In this document: in pieces, positions 1-12,780 of the stretch
Position numbering within the stretch: the stretch's first letter is position 1
Layout: every line of letters starts with the position of its first letter
NCBI RefSeq assembly: GCF_964340395.1
Contig: NC_135555.1
Span: forward strand, 4,233,501 to 4,297,500
Length of the DNA stretch: 64,000 bases
DNA from: Glandiceps talaboti
Taxonomy: Eukaryota; Hemichordata; Enteropneusta; Spengelidae
Reading direction: 5' to 3'
The notes under the pieces: model-generated
What the model saw: only the letters and a program-made list of their open reading frames with translations
The model's database searches: none
What the model was told of the DNA's origin: nothing
Position numbers and translations under genes: made by a program

Positions 1-763
1 GGTGGGTCATACCATGATAGTCGTTAACTTCTACATCATCTAAAGTATGGTTTGTATTTTAAGGAGGACAAAACATTGCAAGAAACGAATCAAATTAAAC
101 GTTTTTATCTGAATTTGATATCTGTATAGTACAAAAACATGAACAGAGCTGCAGTAGACTGACAAAAAATGAAAGAAGTGTATCAATAGATATAGCATGC
201 ATGGCTTCATTTCATTCTGTTTTCTTACAAAATCAGCAATATCTGTATAGAGAGAGATAGTCTGGTATACTTATGAATGAATGATTGTCAGTGATTGTCA
301 TCACTGCAAAGAACTGACAATTGTTTGCAGTTCAGCCATTAGGCAAGCAATTTGTGTTTGAAATCACCTTCTTCATTGTTGAGAATAATAGAAAAGATAA
401 TATCAGTTCCAACTCGCCAAATCACTTGATTTCCTATAATAGTGCCACTGTGATAATTTGCATCAAAGTATAAATCCATCTTGTATTGGACATTCAATCA
501 GATCATGTTTTACTTATCAAATATGTGTATTTAGATGATGCTGATGATGTATTCATAACTTGTGAAATCTATGAATATTGTCATCGCAACTAACCAGGGA
601 CCACATTTCATTTCAAGAACTCGTAAAATTAGGAAGTGTAAATTTTGTTGTATTTCAACTTCTTCCAAGCTTTCATTTACAGAATAGCGAGACCACCAAT
701 TACATAGCTTGGTTGCCATGCTTTCTTGTAAATGCAAAGTACCATTGACAATATTCCATCCGT

Positions 764-786
764 TTCTCTCTCTCTCTCTCTCTTTC
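764..786. repeat. (TC)n microsatellite
   Basis: A run of about eleven TC dinucleotides is followed by a C-rich tract. It is a simple repeat with no associated gene. Confidence 0.9.
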
Positions 787-2064
787 CCCCCCTCCCTCCC
801 TCATGCTGAATAAAATGAAACCATTGTTGCTGTCATTGACAACTGACAAATCATTGAAGTTTCTCTGTTGTATATTCACCAATATAATTGCATTGCTCTT
901 GTAACAAGCTCAGATCCCTACGTACTGTCACCATTTTTATCATCATGACTTAAAAGTTCTTCAAATGTATTAATCTCTACCAATAGCACTATCCTTATGA
1001 GCTCAAAAGAAATGAATTGTCAATTTAAGTATTGAAATGATAAATAAAGAGTCCAATTTAACAAATTGTTTCTGTTCCAAAACAGAGAATAAGCAATCCA
1101 ATCTCAAATGAAATATTCCCATTCACTTATCATCATTTTACTGAATTTTGTTTTGATATTCAGTCATAAAAGTTACATTTTTTTCATCAGTAGAAACTAC
1201 CACCCGAGTCCTAGGAATGAATAGAGTAAATTAGTTCTGCATTACTAAAATTGAACAAATACACTTTATGAAATGTATGCAAAATAACAACAAGGTGGTA
1301 ATGTGCTTGACATTTTTCAGGTTTGCTTGTTTATCTGATGGTTGTGTTACGAAAGTTTGATTGCCATAAGGTAGAGTGGGGTGGGTAAGGTTTTTCTAAC
1401 AAACCATGAGGTAGTAGCATTGATACTTTACCCATGAGTAAACAAACTATATAGGCACCTTGAAAAAGATACATGGTAAAAATTATAGTCAAACTGCCCA
1501 AAAATTTTCAAACTATTCTTGTTTGTTGAATAAATTATCCTAGTTGAGAAACAAATTTGAAGACCAAGTAATTATTATATCAAAATATTTTTGATTAAAA
1601 GTGTTGAAAATATAAGATTGGGAGATAAGAACACTCCACGTTTGAAAATTAGAAACATACAAGATTAATGAGTTCTTGGAAATAGAACTGTGAAGCCCTT
1701 TAAGTGACCTAAAAGAAGTATAAAATAAAATTGAAATGGCTGAAAAGCAGGAGTCAATGAAGTCCTGGGGTGTATTCTCCTTAGTACCTAGCAAACTGTA
1801 ATTATAACTTAAGAGAAACATACTTCACTGTACAAGAAGGATAGTGTTCGCTAAAAATGTATTCCAGTGAGACAAAGAAGTTTGTAATCATGATAGGGGC
1901 ATCTCAAATTTTCACATTAGCTCATCATAGGGTTGGTTTGTGTTTTTATGCTTATTTATCGGAAGGATGTGATTAGTTTGTCTCAATTTAAAAGATGGCC
2001 ATCTTTTGAAAGTATGTGAAATTCTGAAATGATCCTTATAATCAGAGGGGGTAGGGAGGGAGAG

Positions 2065-2076
2065 AGAGACACAGAC

Positions 2077-2137
<61 letters not shown>
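2065..2137. repeat. (GACA)n microsatellite
   Basis: About 17 uninterrupted copies of the tetranucleotide ACAG/GACA follow a short purine-rich lead. Small open frames on the minus strand across it (Val-Cys-Leu-Ser periodic) are repeat artefacts. Confidence 0.95.
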
Positions 2138-2590
2138 GATCATTAGAAAGTAACCAGCAGTAAATTTGGAATATAAATGAACAAGTTTCACCATCAGAGT
2201 ATATGAAAATGTGAGACAATCCCTTATCAGCAAATTGCACTGAAAGTATTCCCTAAAGAATCTGAGCTTATCAGGAAATTTATGTAGACTATGATGACAT
2301 TGTTCCATTTGTGACTTCATCACACTGATATAGTGATTACTACCTGTACTCCGATTCTTATTTGACACTACCCATACACATTTGTGTACTACCTACAACA
2401 CATTTGTATATGATGTCATCGCAATCATATCCATGGTGAATAACATGTTACAGGACTTGTAAGTACTGCATGGCTTCCTGGGGAAGAAATTCAAAATTAG
2501 AAAATGTGGTTGAGGAATCAAGTAGATTGCGTTTCACTGTCTTGAAAAATGCACACAAGCCCGACTGATTAGAAAACAAATTGTACTGGT

Positions 2591-2990
2591 GTGTTTTTTC
2601 AGTACCAATCACATTACCTTAAATCGTGTATGGCTTTACTAGACTAGTTGTATGGAAGCTGATGTCGTGGCGATGTCTGTCTGTACAGAAATTTTGTTCC
2701 ATTGATATCTAAAAAACTACTGAAGCAAATATTCTGCAATTTACTATGTGGCATTGTCAGGCTGTAACAGCGCTGATTAGTTTTTGGTGGTAGTGGCTTG
2801 CATAATTAATGTTAATTTGCATAATTAATGGTTTTATAAATGGGGCTATACATGCAGAACGGTTGCACCAAATTCAATGAAACTTGCTACATCTATGGAT
2901 CATACAAAGATATGGGAGCATTTGCAGTTCATCTGTGGTTTTCAGTACCAATCACTTCTTAAATTGTGTATTGGCTTTTACTAGACTGGT
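2591..2990. repeat. Direct ~58-bp repeat pair around a dispersed-repeat fragment
   Basis: A segment at 2591-2648 (containing CAGTACCAATCAC and GGCTTTACTAGACT) recurs in the same orientation at about 2934-2990 with modest divergence. The DNA between contains phrases such as TCAATGAAACTTGCTACATC, typical of dispersed invertebrate repeats that often border (GACA)n tracts. No coding frame was found inside. The element class is unresolved. Confidence 0.5.
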
Positions 2991-3845
2991 CTTATAATTC
3001 TGATGAATATAACACAAATTAAAAAAAAAATTCATAATAATTCCTAAAAATTTCAACCTTGTGTAAAGAATTCTAGTCCCATTTTCATGTGTCCAATTGC
3101 AATGCCCTTTTTCAAAAACAAATAAACAACAAAACCAACCCGAACATGCTCTATACCAAAACTTTCCATGTTGACCCCTTTTTCTTTATCATCTCTTTTC
3201 GATAACACCCTGAAAATGATGGATGGTCAATCGGTAGAGGTTGTGACATCATTTTTTACCCCAAAATTGACCATAGAGAGTGTGAATTAAAATTATTTTA
3301 TATCATGAGAAACATAAAAAAGGGTCACCCTAGTCAATGGCAACATTTACAATTTCTTGGTAGCGTAGCTCAAAGGGGTGCAAAGTTTGAACATTAAATT
3401 CATAAGTAGTTGATATCCCAGGTGAATTTGATAAAAAGGAAGTGTGTGTGAATTAACCAGACAAGTTAGTGATAATTAAATTGTAAAAGTTGACTTTAGA
3501 AAGAAGTTCACTTCTATTCCTGTTGATTTGTACTGCATAGGTAGTAAAGATTTAGTGCTATACAAAACTTCATTTCCAATGAGTCATTTTGATGTGTTTT
3601 CCCACTATAAATTATGTGTGGTGTTCATAACCACGGTCATTATTTCTTTCTGTCTATCGACTGCTGCTTTGTCTAGACCAGAGTCATAAAGCTTGTTCCC
3701 ATTATTAATCCAAATTAGGTTTGATTTGGAAAATAAATGAGTTCAGTAAATGTAATGTTGACAGGTTATTGACCCTGATGCAGTGAATATAACACATAAT
3801 CCAACGATATAACAAGAAACTACAACAACTTCTAAATGCCGACTG

Positions 3846-4410
3846 AGTCACAATGTCTGAAACTTGTCAGAAAATGAAAATGAATTTTGTGTATTTCTAC
3901 ACCAATGGTAATAGAATTTAGATGCTATGTCTGTTGATCTTCAAAACTTGTCAGAAACGGAGAATAAATGTGTATATATTTAGGTTCAATAATAGAATTT
4001 AGGTATCATGTCAGTCAGTCTTCAAAAGCTTGTCAGAAAATGAGAATGACTTTACATCAGTTATAACGTTAGTATTCAAAACTGTCAGAATAGGGTAATG
4101 GACCAATATGCGTATATTTTCATATTAATCTTAGAATTTAGATTTCGTCAGTCTTCAAAAGTTGTCAGAAAATAGAAATTTAGATGCCATAAGTCAGTTA
4201 ATCTTCAAAACTTGTCACAAAGTGGGAATGAATTTTTACATATTTTCTATATCAGTGATTCTAAAATTCAAGTGCTATGCTAGTAGTAAGCCTTTAGTAC
4301 TTGTCTGAAAAGTGTGAGTTTGTGTATTTGTTCTACAGCAGCGGTAATCAAATGTAGACGCTATACATATGCTAGTCAGTTTTCCAAACTTGTCAAAAAG
4401 AGCAAATGAA
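3846..4410. repeat. Degenerate tandem array, ~80-bp unit
   Basis: About seven diverged units share the order TTCAAAACTTGTCAGAAA, a GAATGA-like spacer, a TATATTT-rich part, then AATAGAATTTAGATGCTATG and GTCAGTCAGTC. Indels make unit length uneven, suggesting an old array. No open frame spans it. Confidence 0.7.
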
Positions 4411-6199
4411 TATTGGAAATTAATCAAGAGTATGTAATATCTCAGTGTAACTGACTGCCTCTCTCTAAATTTGACATGCTTTAAGTTGATTTATCAGGGA
4501 TGAATTCATTCAAGACATGAACAATAAAAAGACACAAGCATCAGTACTGCCAAATTTACGTGTATGAATGACTGTAGACATTTTTTTATCCCTTATTGTA
4601 AAAACAAAATGTTGAATCCGATAATGTATGCTATACAAGTATTATTGTGGCTTGACTAGGTGTTACAGATCTTGGGTCTAGGACTCAGCTCTTCAGTGGT
4701 TGCCATCAACATATCTGGAGTGTGGATATTGAAAATGATTTTTTGTTATAATACTGATTTTTGTTGTATTTTGACCATGATGCCTCCTTCACCCTTCTCT
4801 CAACCACAGTTTCTCAGCCTCCAGAATTTCGGCATTCTCAATATCAATGCTATAACTACTAGTTCAGCTATATATTTATGTACCAAGTTCCAGAGTTTCC
4901 ATATTTAAACTTTATTACAGCGAATGACCTGCATAGATGAGTCTACATACTCTATATTTCAGACATAATTGTTCGTACTAAACCTTATCCATGTACTTAT
5001 TATATAGGATTTAAATAGCTACAAATGTAGTCTGGGCAAAAATTGTAAGGTATACAAAATTTACATGTACATATTGCTATGAAATATAATCCTTCTGAAA
5101 TATATACAACGTACTTGTGTGACTATTTTAACAATATAGATACAGAAATTACATGGAAGAGATCGAGAACAAATCTAGACAAGTTGTGAAAGGTAAAATC
5201 CATTTTAGTTTTAAAGAAGGTTGCCATGGCAGTTATATATTTAAGAAGCCTGGACGGCTTTCTTTGATGTCAACAAGGAGCTCTAATCTGTGACTTAAAT
5301 CAGAGGAAATATCCACTACAGGCAGGTATAACAAGGGCATAGTGATTGTTGAGATTGAAAGTGTTAATACAATGTGATGAAATATGATATGTAACAGCAA
5401 GTGTAGTGTTATCAAATGTGCTACCTGGTTTTTAATTGCCTTCACTTTTGTTGTGAGCAGATGTTTTGTTTTCCTTCAAGGAAAATGGTTATGATCTGCT
5501 ACTTGTAAAGGTTTTGTTATCGCATACAGCAGGAAGGATACATGAGGGGTTTATTGGGGTGTTTGCATACTGTTTTGTCTTGAGGAAACTTATAGTGAAT
5601 CACAGAAAGATTCAGATAATATTATATAAAGTGAACAGTTCACTATAACAAACACCCTTTCATGTCATATAAGGAGTTTGTTATAAAGAAACAAAGACCT
5701 GTATGAAACCATTTCTTTTGAAAGAACTCAGCAGACATGTTTACCCATAAAATAACTGGCAACTTGATATCTTTAACTCCTCCATTTTTGCTAAGTATTG
5801 TTTTTACTCAAAAGTGTTACATGAATTAAACAGTGAATTTGTAAATTTTGTGTGATTCTTAGTTCCAAGTACTTTCAGTTGATTGAAGAGCAAGGACCAA
5901 ATGGTAGGGTTACCAGGTTTAGAACTATCCAGATGTTTTATTTATTTATTTTATTTATTTCGTAGTCTTTATCACAGGTTTGATGAGAGATCGTATGAAT
6001 AGCAACAAAAATATCAACAAATACTGCTCATCAAGATAGACGAGACCTTGCTAATAACAGATACTCTAATAATTGACATTAAAATCCACAAAGAATACAA
6101 ATAACAGTCTGTGAAAGGAATGAATAAACAGGTGCAAGTCACCCCTACGTGTGTTGCCAGGAGGCAATATTGCTATAAATTGTAGCCAAAAATGTGCAC

Positions 6200-6518
6200 A
6201 TTACTTCTTTATATCACGGAGAAGTAGTTGCCATGCCATTTGATCTAGCCAAACAGCAAATACACAACAATTTTGTCATCTAAAATCAACTGTAAGAGTA
6301 TTTATTTTTTGATATCACGAAGAAGTAGTTGCCATGCCATTTGATCTAGCCAAACAGCAAATACACAACAATTTTGTCATCTAATATCAACTGTAAGAGT
6401 ATTTATTTTTTGATATCACGGAGAAGTAGTTGCCATGCCGTTTGATCTTAGTAGCCAAACAGCAAATACACAACAATTTTGTCATCTAAAATCAACTGTA
6501 AGAGTATTTATTTTTTGA
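6200..6518. repeat. Three ~104-bp tandem copies
   Basis: Three near-identical units, each with GATATCACGAAGAAGTAG, TTGATCTAGCCAAACAGC, then ACAACAATTTTGTCATC and GAGTATTTATTTTTTG, lie head-to-tail. The high identity points to a recent duplication. Nothing coding is seen in the unit. Confidence 0.85.
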
Positions 6519-7446
6519 GAAAGTGAGTAAATGTGACTACTGAAATCAGGCAAGACATAAGTATCGGATATACATGTAGTCAAACATTCTCCTTCTCGTG
6601 CAAAAACCATGCAACTTGATTTTGTCACAGTCTGTATTCTTACATAGTAGAGAAGTTAGGTCAAACTTCTACTCGGTTTGTGTTGGATGTTTGGGGTGCT
6701 TTCAAAATGTTTGTTATCAGGTGTTAATTCAAGTTGTGCAAGCTAGATATCCAAATATTCGAACAAGCCTGATTTCAAATTACCTTATATCCTCAGAAAG
6801 AAACCTCATTGAAGTATTAGCTGTCACCTTTTGTGAGTTGTAAGTGTTCTGATTCAGCAGCTGTTTTCTAGTACTTGATTGTGAATAAAACAGGTTAATG
6901 GAAATATCAGAACTGGGCTAACTTGAATACTAGATTGCCGCAAGGTGTAAATCTGTAAACTACCTCTCTACCCAACTGCATGTATAATTAAAACACCAAC
7001 AGCTTACTGTAGTCGTGAAACCTTTCTCACAACCGCTGAATGTGTACCCGCGGGAACAAACTGAATTTTTTATTCATAGTGTTTTCCAAGAGTTAGATTG
7101 AATTTGTTTTAAGCCAGATTGTCTTTCTTGAGGGACATGTTACTCACTTAACAGCAGAATGAAAAGTAAAATTATTTATTTATTTTTTTCTGAAGAGGAA
7201 ATAGATGTCGGCTTTGTTAGTTGGACTCTGTATCATTATTTTTGAAAATCTCCAGAAGTATGTTTCAGCAAATTTGATATTTATACATGCATCAAATTTC
7301 TAACAGTTTTTATTTTTTTCATTTTGTGATAATTGATATAGGAGAGATAAACTAAATTATTGATGCAATATGTATAGTATTGGTACTAAAGTATTCAGCA
7401 CACATAATAATGTCTTGCAGTTACAATAGTACAAGTTTGTTGACAT

Positions 7447-7492
<46 letters not shown>

Positions 7493-7592
7493 CATGTATG
7501 TATGTATGTATGTATGTATGTATGTATGTATGTATGTATGTATGTATGTGTATGTATGCATGCGCACGTGTGTGTGTGTGTATGTATGTATG

Positions 7593-7624
<32 letters not shown>

Positions 7625-7625
7625 A

Positions 7626-7656
<31 letters not shown>

Positions 7657-7740
7657 TGTATGTATGTATGTATGTATGTATGTATGTATGTATGTATGTA
7701 TGTATGTATGTATGTGTATGTAAGTATGTCTGTGTGTCTG
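7447..7740. repeat. Compound (GT)n/(GTAT)n microsatellite
   Basis: About 20 GT dinucleotides are followed by about 50 GTAT tetranucleotides, interrupted by a GCGCACGTGTGTGTG island near 7561 and a short A-rich break near 7621. The 60-135 residue frames across it (Tyr-Val-Cys-Met or Thr-Tyr-Ile-His periodic) are artefacts. Confidence 0.97.
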
Positions 7741-7875
7741 CCTGCTTGCCTGTGTAGAGAACACAAATTCACAATTGAAAACTGGATGGCCTCAACAAAC
7801 TCTACTCAAAAGGTTTCCAAAAGTTCTATTTAAACTATTTTTGGCCCTGTTATTAACAGAGCATCATCAGGACAG

Positions 7876-9026
7876 TCAGTTCAGTCTGAACCACATAGCA
7901 GTGACTGTCATTGAAGCTAGTCAGTCTAAACCACATAGCAGTGACTGTCATTGAAGCTAGTCAGTCTAAACCACATAGCAGTGACTGTCATTGAAGCTAG
8001 TCAGTCTAAACCACATAGCAATGACTCATTGAAGCTAGTCAGTCTGAACCACATAGCAATGACTCATTGAAGCTAGTCAGTGTGAGCCACATAGCAATGA
8101 CTGTCATTGAAGCTAGTCAGTCTGAACCACATAGCAATGACTGTCATTGAAGCTAGTCAGTCTGAACCACATAGCAGTGACTGTCATTGAAGCTAGTCAG
8201 TCTAAACCACATAGCAATGACTGTCATTGAAGCTAGTCAGTCTGAACCACATCAATGACTGTCATTGAAGCTAGTCAGTCTAAACCACATAGCAATGACT
8301 CATTGAAGCTAGTCAGTCTAAACCACATAGCAATGACTGTCATTGAAGCTAGTCAGTCTGAACCACATAGCAATGACTCATTGAAGCTAGTCAGTCTGAA
8401 CCACATAGCAATGACTGTCATTGAAGCTAGTCAGTCTAAACCACATAGCAATGACTGTCATTGAAGCTAATCAGTCAGAACCACATAGCAGTGACTGTCA
8501 TTGAAGCTAGTCAGTCTAAACCACATAGCAATGACTGTCATTGAAGCTAGTCAGTCTAAACCACATAGCAATGACTCATTGAAGCTAGTCAGTCTAAACC
8601 ACATAGCAATGACTGTCATTGAAGCTAGTCAGTCTGAACCACATAGCAATGACTCATTGAAGCTAGTCAGTCTAAACCACATAGCAATGACTGTCATTGA
8701 AGCTAGTCAGTCTAAACCACATAGCAGTGACTGTCATTGAAGCTAGTCAGTCTGAACCACATAGCAATGACTGTCATTGAAGCTAGTCAGTCTAAACCAC
8801 ATAGCAGTGACTGTCATTGAAGCTAGTCAGTCTAAACCACATAGCAATGACTGTCATTGAAGCTAGTCAGTCTAAACCACATAGCAATGACTGTCGTTGA
8901 AGCTAGTCAGTCAGAACCACATATCAGTGACTGTCATTGAAGCTAGTCAGTCTGAACCACATAGCAGTGACTGTCATTGAAGCTAGTCAGTCAGAACCAC
9001 ATAGCAGTGACTGTCATTGAAGCTAA
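7876..9026. repeat. Minisatellite of ~29 units, 40/38 bp
   Basis: Roughly 29 head-to-tail copies of a 40-bp unit containing GACTGTCATTGAAGCTAGTC and AACCACATAGCA. A 38-bp variant lacking two bases (GACTCATTG instead of GACTGTCATTG) is interspersed. Sites such as AGCAGTG/AGCAATG and TCTAAACC/TCTGAACC vary between units in a mosaic way, as expected from unequal exchange. Because 40+38 is divisible by three, frames of 69 and 79 codons stay open by chance; nothing else supports coding. Units abut with no unique spacers. Confidence 0.95.
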
Positions 9027-10066
9027 ATCAGACTAGCTGTGATCATATGACAAATCAAATACTTAGTGATAGTCAAATCACGCAATCAGCTTGTTATCTC
9101 GTACACCTTTAGGTTCTCTTTCCAAAACACACAATGCACAATTCACAGTGTCCATAATTTTTTTTTTCAACATACTACACCAGATATTTCTGCAAGCATA
9201 ACACAGAATAGGACTTTTCTTGAGAGATATTATGGCATGGTAATCTTATCAGAAAATATCGCCTGGTATTTGTAAATGACGCAAATTTCCCAGAAAGACA
9301 TGACTCTTTTTATAGGTTTACTTATTGAATTTTTTGAGTAAGGAGCACAGGAAATTCTCCTGGCAACTAAATGCAGTGTTCCTGCAGATAAGCTCTTAAA
9401 AGACCTGATCTTTTTACGATATCAAAATCAATGTTGCTGTAAAGGTGAATTTTCCATGCAAGAAAGTAAATTTCCAAAGTAGATATAATCTGTTCAAGAG
9501 ACATTTGTTTGTAAATTTGTGAAGCAGACACCATGGCGACTGAGCCCTGTAAGAGTCAGTGGGTAGAAACATTTGGCGCAGTTTTATTTTGTGTCAGATT
9601 AGCTGCTAATGTGATGTAGACTGTGATCTTAGTAGACGTTGGCTGGCCATGCTGTTAGTTGTATTGCGCCCTGAGCTTTCTGATTTACTGATGGAGTAAG
9701 TGGTCTCCTTTGAGGCTTCAATCTTTGTCTGTCCTCAACAACTTGCTGTGAGAGTGTGCATTAGTATTAGATGCATATACTTCAAAATGACCCTGAAAAT
9801 AGTGTTTGTGATTTTTTGTTGTCTCTGGTGACTGGAAGTTGAGCTGTATACAAGTCATGAAGTAAGAAAATGACCAAATGATTATTGATAATCACAAAAT
9901 ATTGTACCCCAACAACCATGAACACCTGTCGGGGAAATTGTGGCTGACTAATGCACACTGAAGCTGTATATCTGACGAGTCAGTGTGAGATAATATAATT
10001 TGTTGAGATGCACAAACATTTTGTCGTATTCTAGCTTCTGGAACCTTTGCTATCAAGAGAGATATA

Positions 10067-10220
10067 GGCACCAGTGTTGTAAAAGTAACAATGTGAACAT
10101 GACTTGTGATGAATACATATGTATTGATTTTACAGCAGTGTAAAATGGTGACCACTGTAAAAGTAACAATGTGAACATGACTTTAATGTGATGAATACAT
10201 ATGTATTGATTTTACAGCAG
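10067..10220. repeat. Tandem duplication of ~75 bp
   Basis: The block containing GTAAAAGTAACAATGTGAAC and GAATACATATGTATTGATTT occurs twice in direct orientation, the second copy with a few extra bases. No function can be assigned. Confidence 0.8.
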
Positions 10221-11624
10221 GCATGTTCCTTCCTCATCATGTTGAAATCAAATTATCAATAGTTACCCTGAAGGAAGTCTTGTTTTTGATAGAATCTGTT
10301 CATGAAATAGATTAATTCATACTCAGTGTGTAATTAGCTTCAGGGTATTAAAATTCCAATACATGCTGCTATGATAAGATGAGAGAGAAAAGGAAAGTAA
10401 TTTATTGATAGTCGATAATTAGGATGGAAAGAGATTGTAATAGAGTTAATCATACCAGTTGTGTCAACCAATCTGAGAGAGTATGTAAGAGGTGACATGA
10501 TATTTGCAAGGAGTATATTTTGATGTTACTTTCAATCGCTTCGAACATTTTATTTGTACAGTGTACTATGATAGATATAAAGACTGAGAAGCAACCGTTT
10601 GGATGAATTTGTCACAACTGTAATAAGGCTACACATACATGGTCTCCAAGCCAAAATATTACAATTTCCTCCCTAGGTTAAATTGTGTAATTCCTGTTTC
10701 AGATAACAACTTTGAGAATAGCTATTCACAGTGTGTTTATTCATATGCATGATTGAAACAATTTAAAATTTATCTGAGCTAGCAATATGTTATGAATATT
10801 TTAAACGATTTAATATTTGTTCGATCACGAAACTGAGATTGCACGGTGATAATGTGAAATATTGCAGCTGACTCAGGGACATCGACAGTGTTGGGAAAAA
10901 TGATGTTTATTTAATGATGAAAATTTTAATGCCTAATCAGGATAATGAAGGAAGAAAGAAAGCGTTAGCATAAACAGAGAATTTAGTGCCTTTGTATGTG
11001 ATGTCTGTCACTATTCAACTTATGTGACGATGATTCATAGTTCTACAGAGAGATAAACAATTCTCTTGAAACTGAATGTAGACTGTAGAGTTGTAATGTA
11101 TGTTGACAGTGAACCCTTTAACGCAGCTCTTGAGGTTAGGACTGCAATTATGAAGAAAAATGATGTTGAAGATAGCGGCCTTCTGTCGGTGAAAAGCACT
11201 CAGTTGGAAATTGTTTTGACATGAGTGAAGAAAATAAGTACCCAAGAGATACGTATATACATACATAATCATTTCTGTGGTTTTGAGAATGTGTTTAAAA
11301 TATAATTATGGACATGAAACAAGGGTATTATTAAATCAGAGTATGACAGGACATGTCAGTAATCATCAATTCTTTGTCCTAGATAGATAACACACCATTG
11401 TAGATTCACATGTCATACAGACTGTGAGGTATGCCAACGAATATGAATCTATCCCTACAGGAGTAGTGGTTTCCATGGTAATTTGTACAATATCTTCAGG
11501 AGTGATTAGCAAGATCAAGAAACTTGTTTTTATTTTGAGAGTAAAAAAGAAATTGCCTCAAGCAATCTATTCACAAGGTTTTATTAGTAAAACCTACACA
11601 ATCAGGAATCAGGCAGCGTTTTAT

Positions 11625-11645
11625 AGCTGCCTCTAGAGGGCGCTG
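11625..11645. promoter_or_regulatory. CTCF-like motif
   Basis: CCTCTAGAGGGCGCTGTA resembles the core CTCF consensus (CCASYAGRKGGCRS). The same 16-bp core recurs at 27834-27851, and a related CCATAGAGGGCG occurs inside foldback elements near 18150 and 34380. The match is by eye only; the motif may simply be part of a dispersed repeat. Confidence 0.3.
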
Positions 11646-12569
11646 TATAAGTTGTAGTGTCTGCTGTATTTGTTGCCAGTCTGTCGTGATTGTCAGTACA
11701 CAGGAGATGTGTGATTGCTGTATACACAGTCTGTAAGCAAGCATACCAACTTCCAGTACCTCGATCACCATGTATAGATTTGGAGAGCTTATGGTTCCAA
11801 CACGATGGTAGAAATATTTCTAACTTTTTGTTCTTTATTTTCAAAATTATCAATTATTTTCTTCCTTTTTGTTAATTTGAAAAGTCGTACATGTTTTAGA
11901 TTGTTAGTACGTGAGAGTGTCTGCAGATGTGTAGATTGATCACCTGACCTCTCAGCAGCAGAAGCTGATTGCTTTTGTGGACGATCTCTTATCGATTTGC
12001 ATTTTTTTCCATCGAAAGATAATGAGATGGCAACAGTTCACAGAGCTAATTTATTTTTGTGTATTTTTCCTTTACATGTTTTCCACCTTTTACCTGTATA
12101 TCGATATTACATATTCATCACATTCCCAGTATATAGTGTTTTCATTAACACTCATTCTAAGTCTGGTTTGTTTCTGCATTTTTGAAGATGTTTTAATTTT
12201 GTCTCGTCACCATTACAAAGAGAACCATCAGTAGTTCCATATCAGATTTACCAGTTACTCCTTTGTTCAAAATATCCAATTGTTGAAGGTCGTACAAATA
12301 ATGCACTTTAAGGAACATGGCGTACAGTGACAGAATTAACAAGACAATTTGTCGGCTCACTTCTCACATCTGATACTGACCTTGTAGCTCTATTATTTTT
12401 TTTCGTACTGCTAATTTGCCAAGGGGTTTATACAACTAGTAGATATTGTAAACCAACTGCAGTCATTTCTGGTAAAGCTTTGTACATTGAAGTACAACAT
12501 TTTTGTACAAATCTTGTCATGTTTGTAGTGGATGAATGTACAACTCCTGTGCAACAGAGGGAAATAAGG

Positions 12570-12780
12570 TTTATTCTCTATCCACTAACTCCGCTGTCTA
12601 TTTGCTTTGCTTTCCAAGCCACTCATGGCTGTTCAGGAATGGCGTATTTGAGAGACTATTTTGACCCACTGTAGTTATTAAAGTGACTCTATCCACTAAC
12701 TTTGCTATCTATTTGCTTTGCTTTCCATGCAAACTTCCTGCGGTAGGAATGGCGTATTTGAGAGACTGTATGACCCACTA
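12570..12780. repeat. Tandem duplication of ~100 bp
   Basis: Two diverged direct copies share CTCTATCCACTAACT, CTATTTGCTTTGCTTTCCA and GGAATGGCGTATTTGAGAGA. The first copy overlaps the end of a 115-codon open frame that has no recognisable homologue, so the frame is not called as a gene. Confidence 0.75.

Noticed and set aside
2591-2990. Direct repeats as long terminal repeats
   Set aside because: The repeats are only about 58 bp, without TG..CA ends, and enclose no coding remnant.
8255-8740. Open frames of 69 and 79 codons in the 40/38-bp array
   Set aside because: They stay open only because unit lengths sum to a multiple of three; there is no splice context or homology.
7876-9026. CRISPR-like look of the repeat array
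   Set aside because: Units abut with no unique spacers, and the setting is an animal genome.
12327-12674. 115-codon plus-strand frame
   Set aside because: No recognised homologue, composition like neighbouring non-coding DNA, and its end overlaps a direct duplication.
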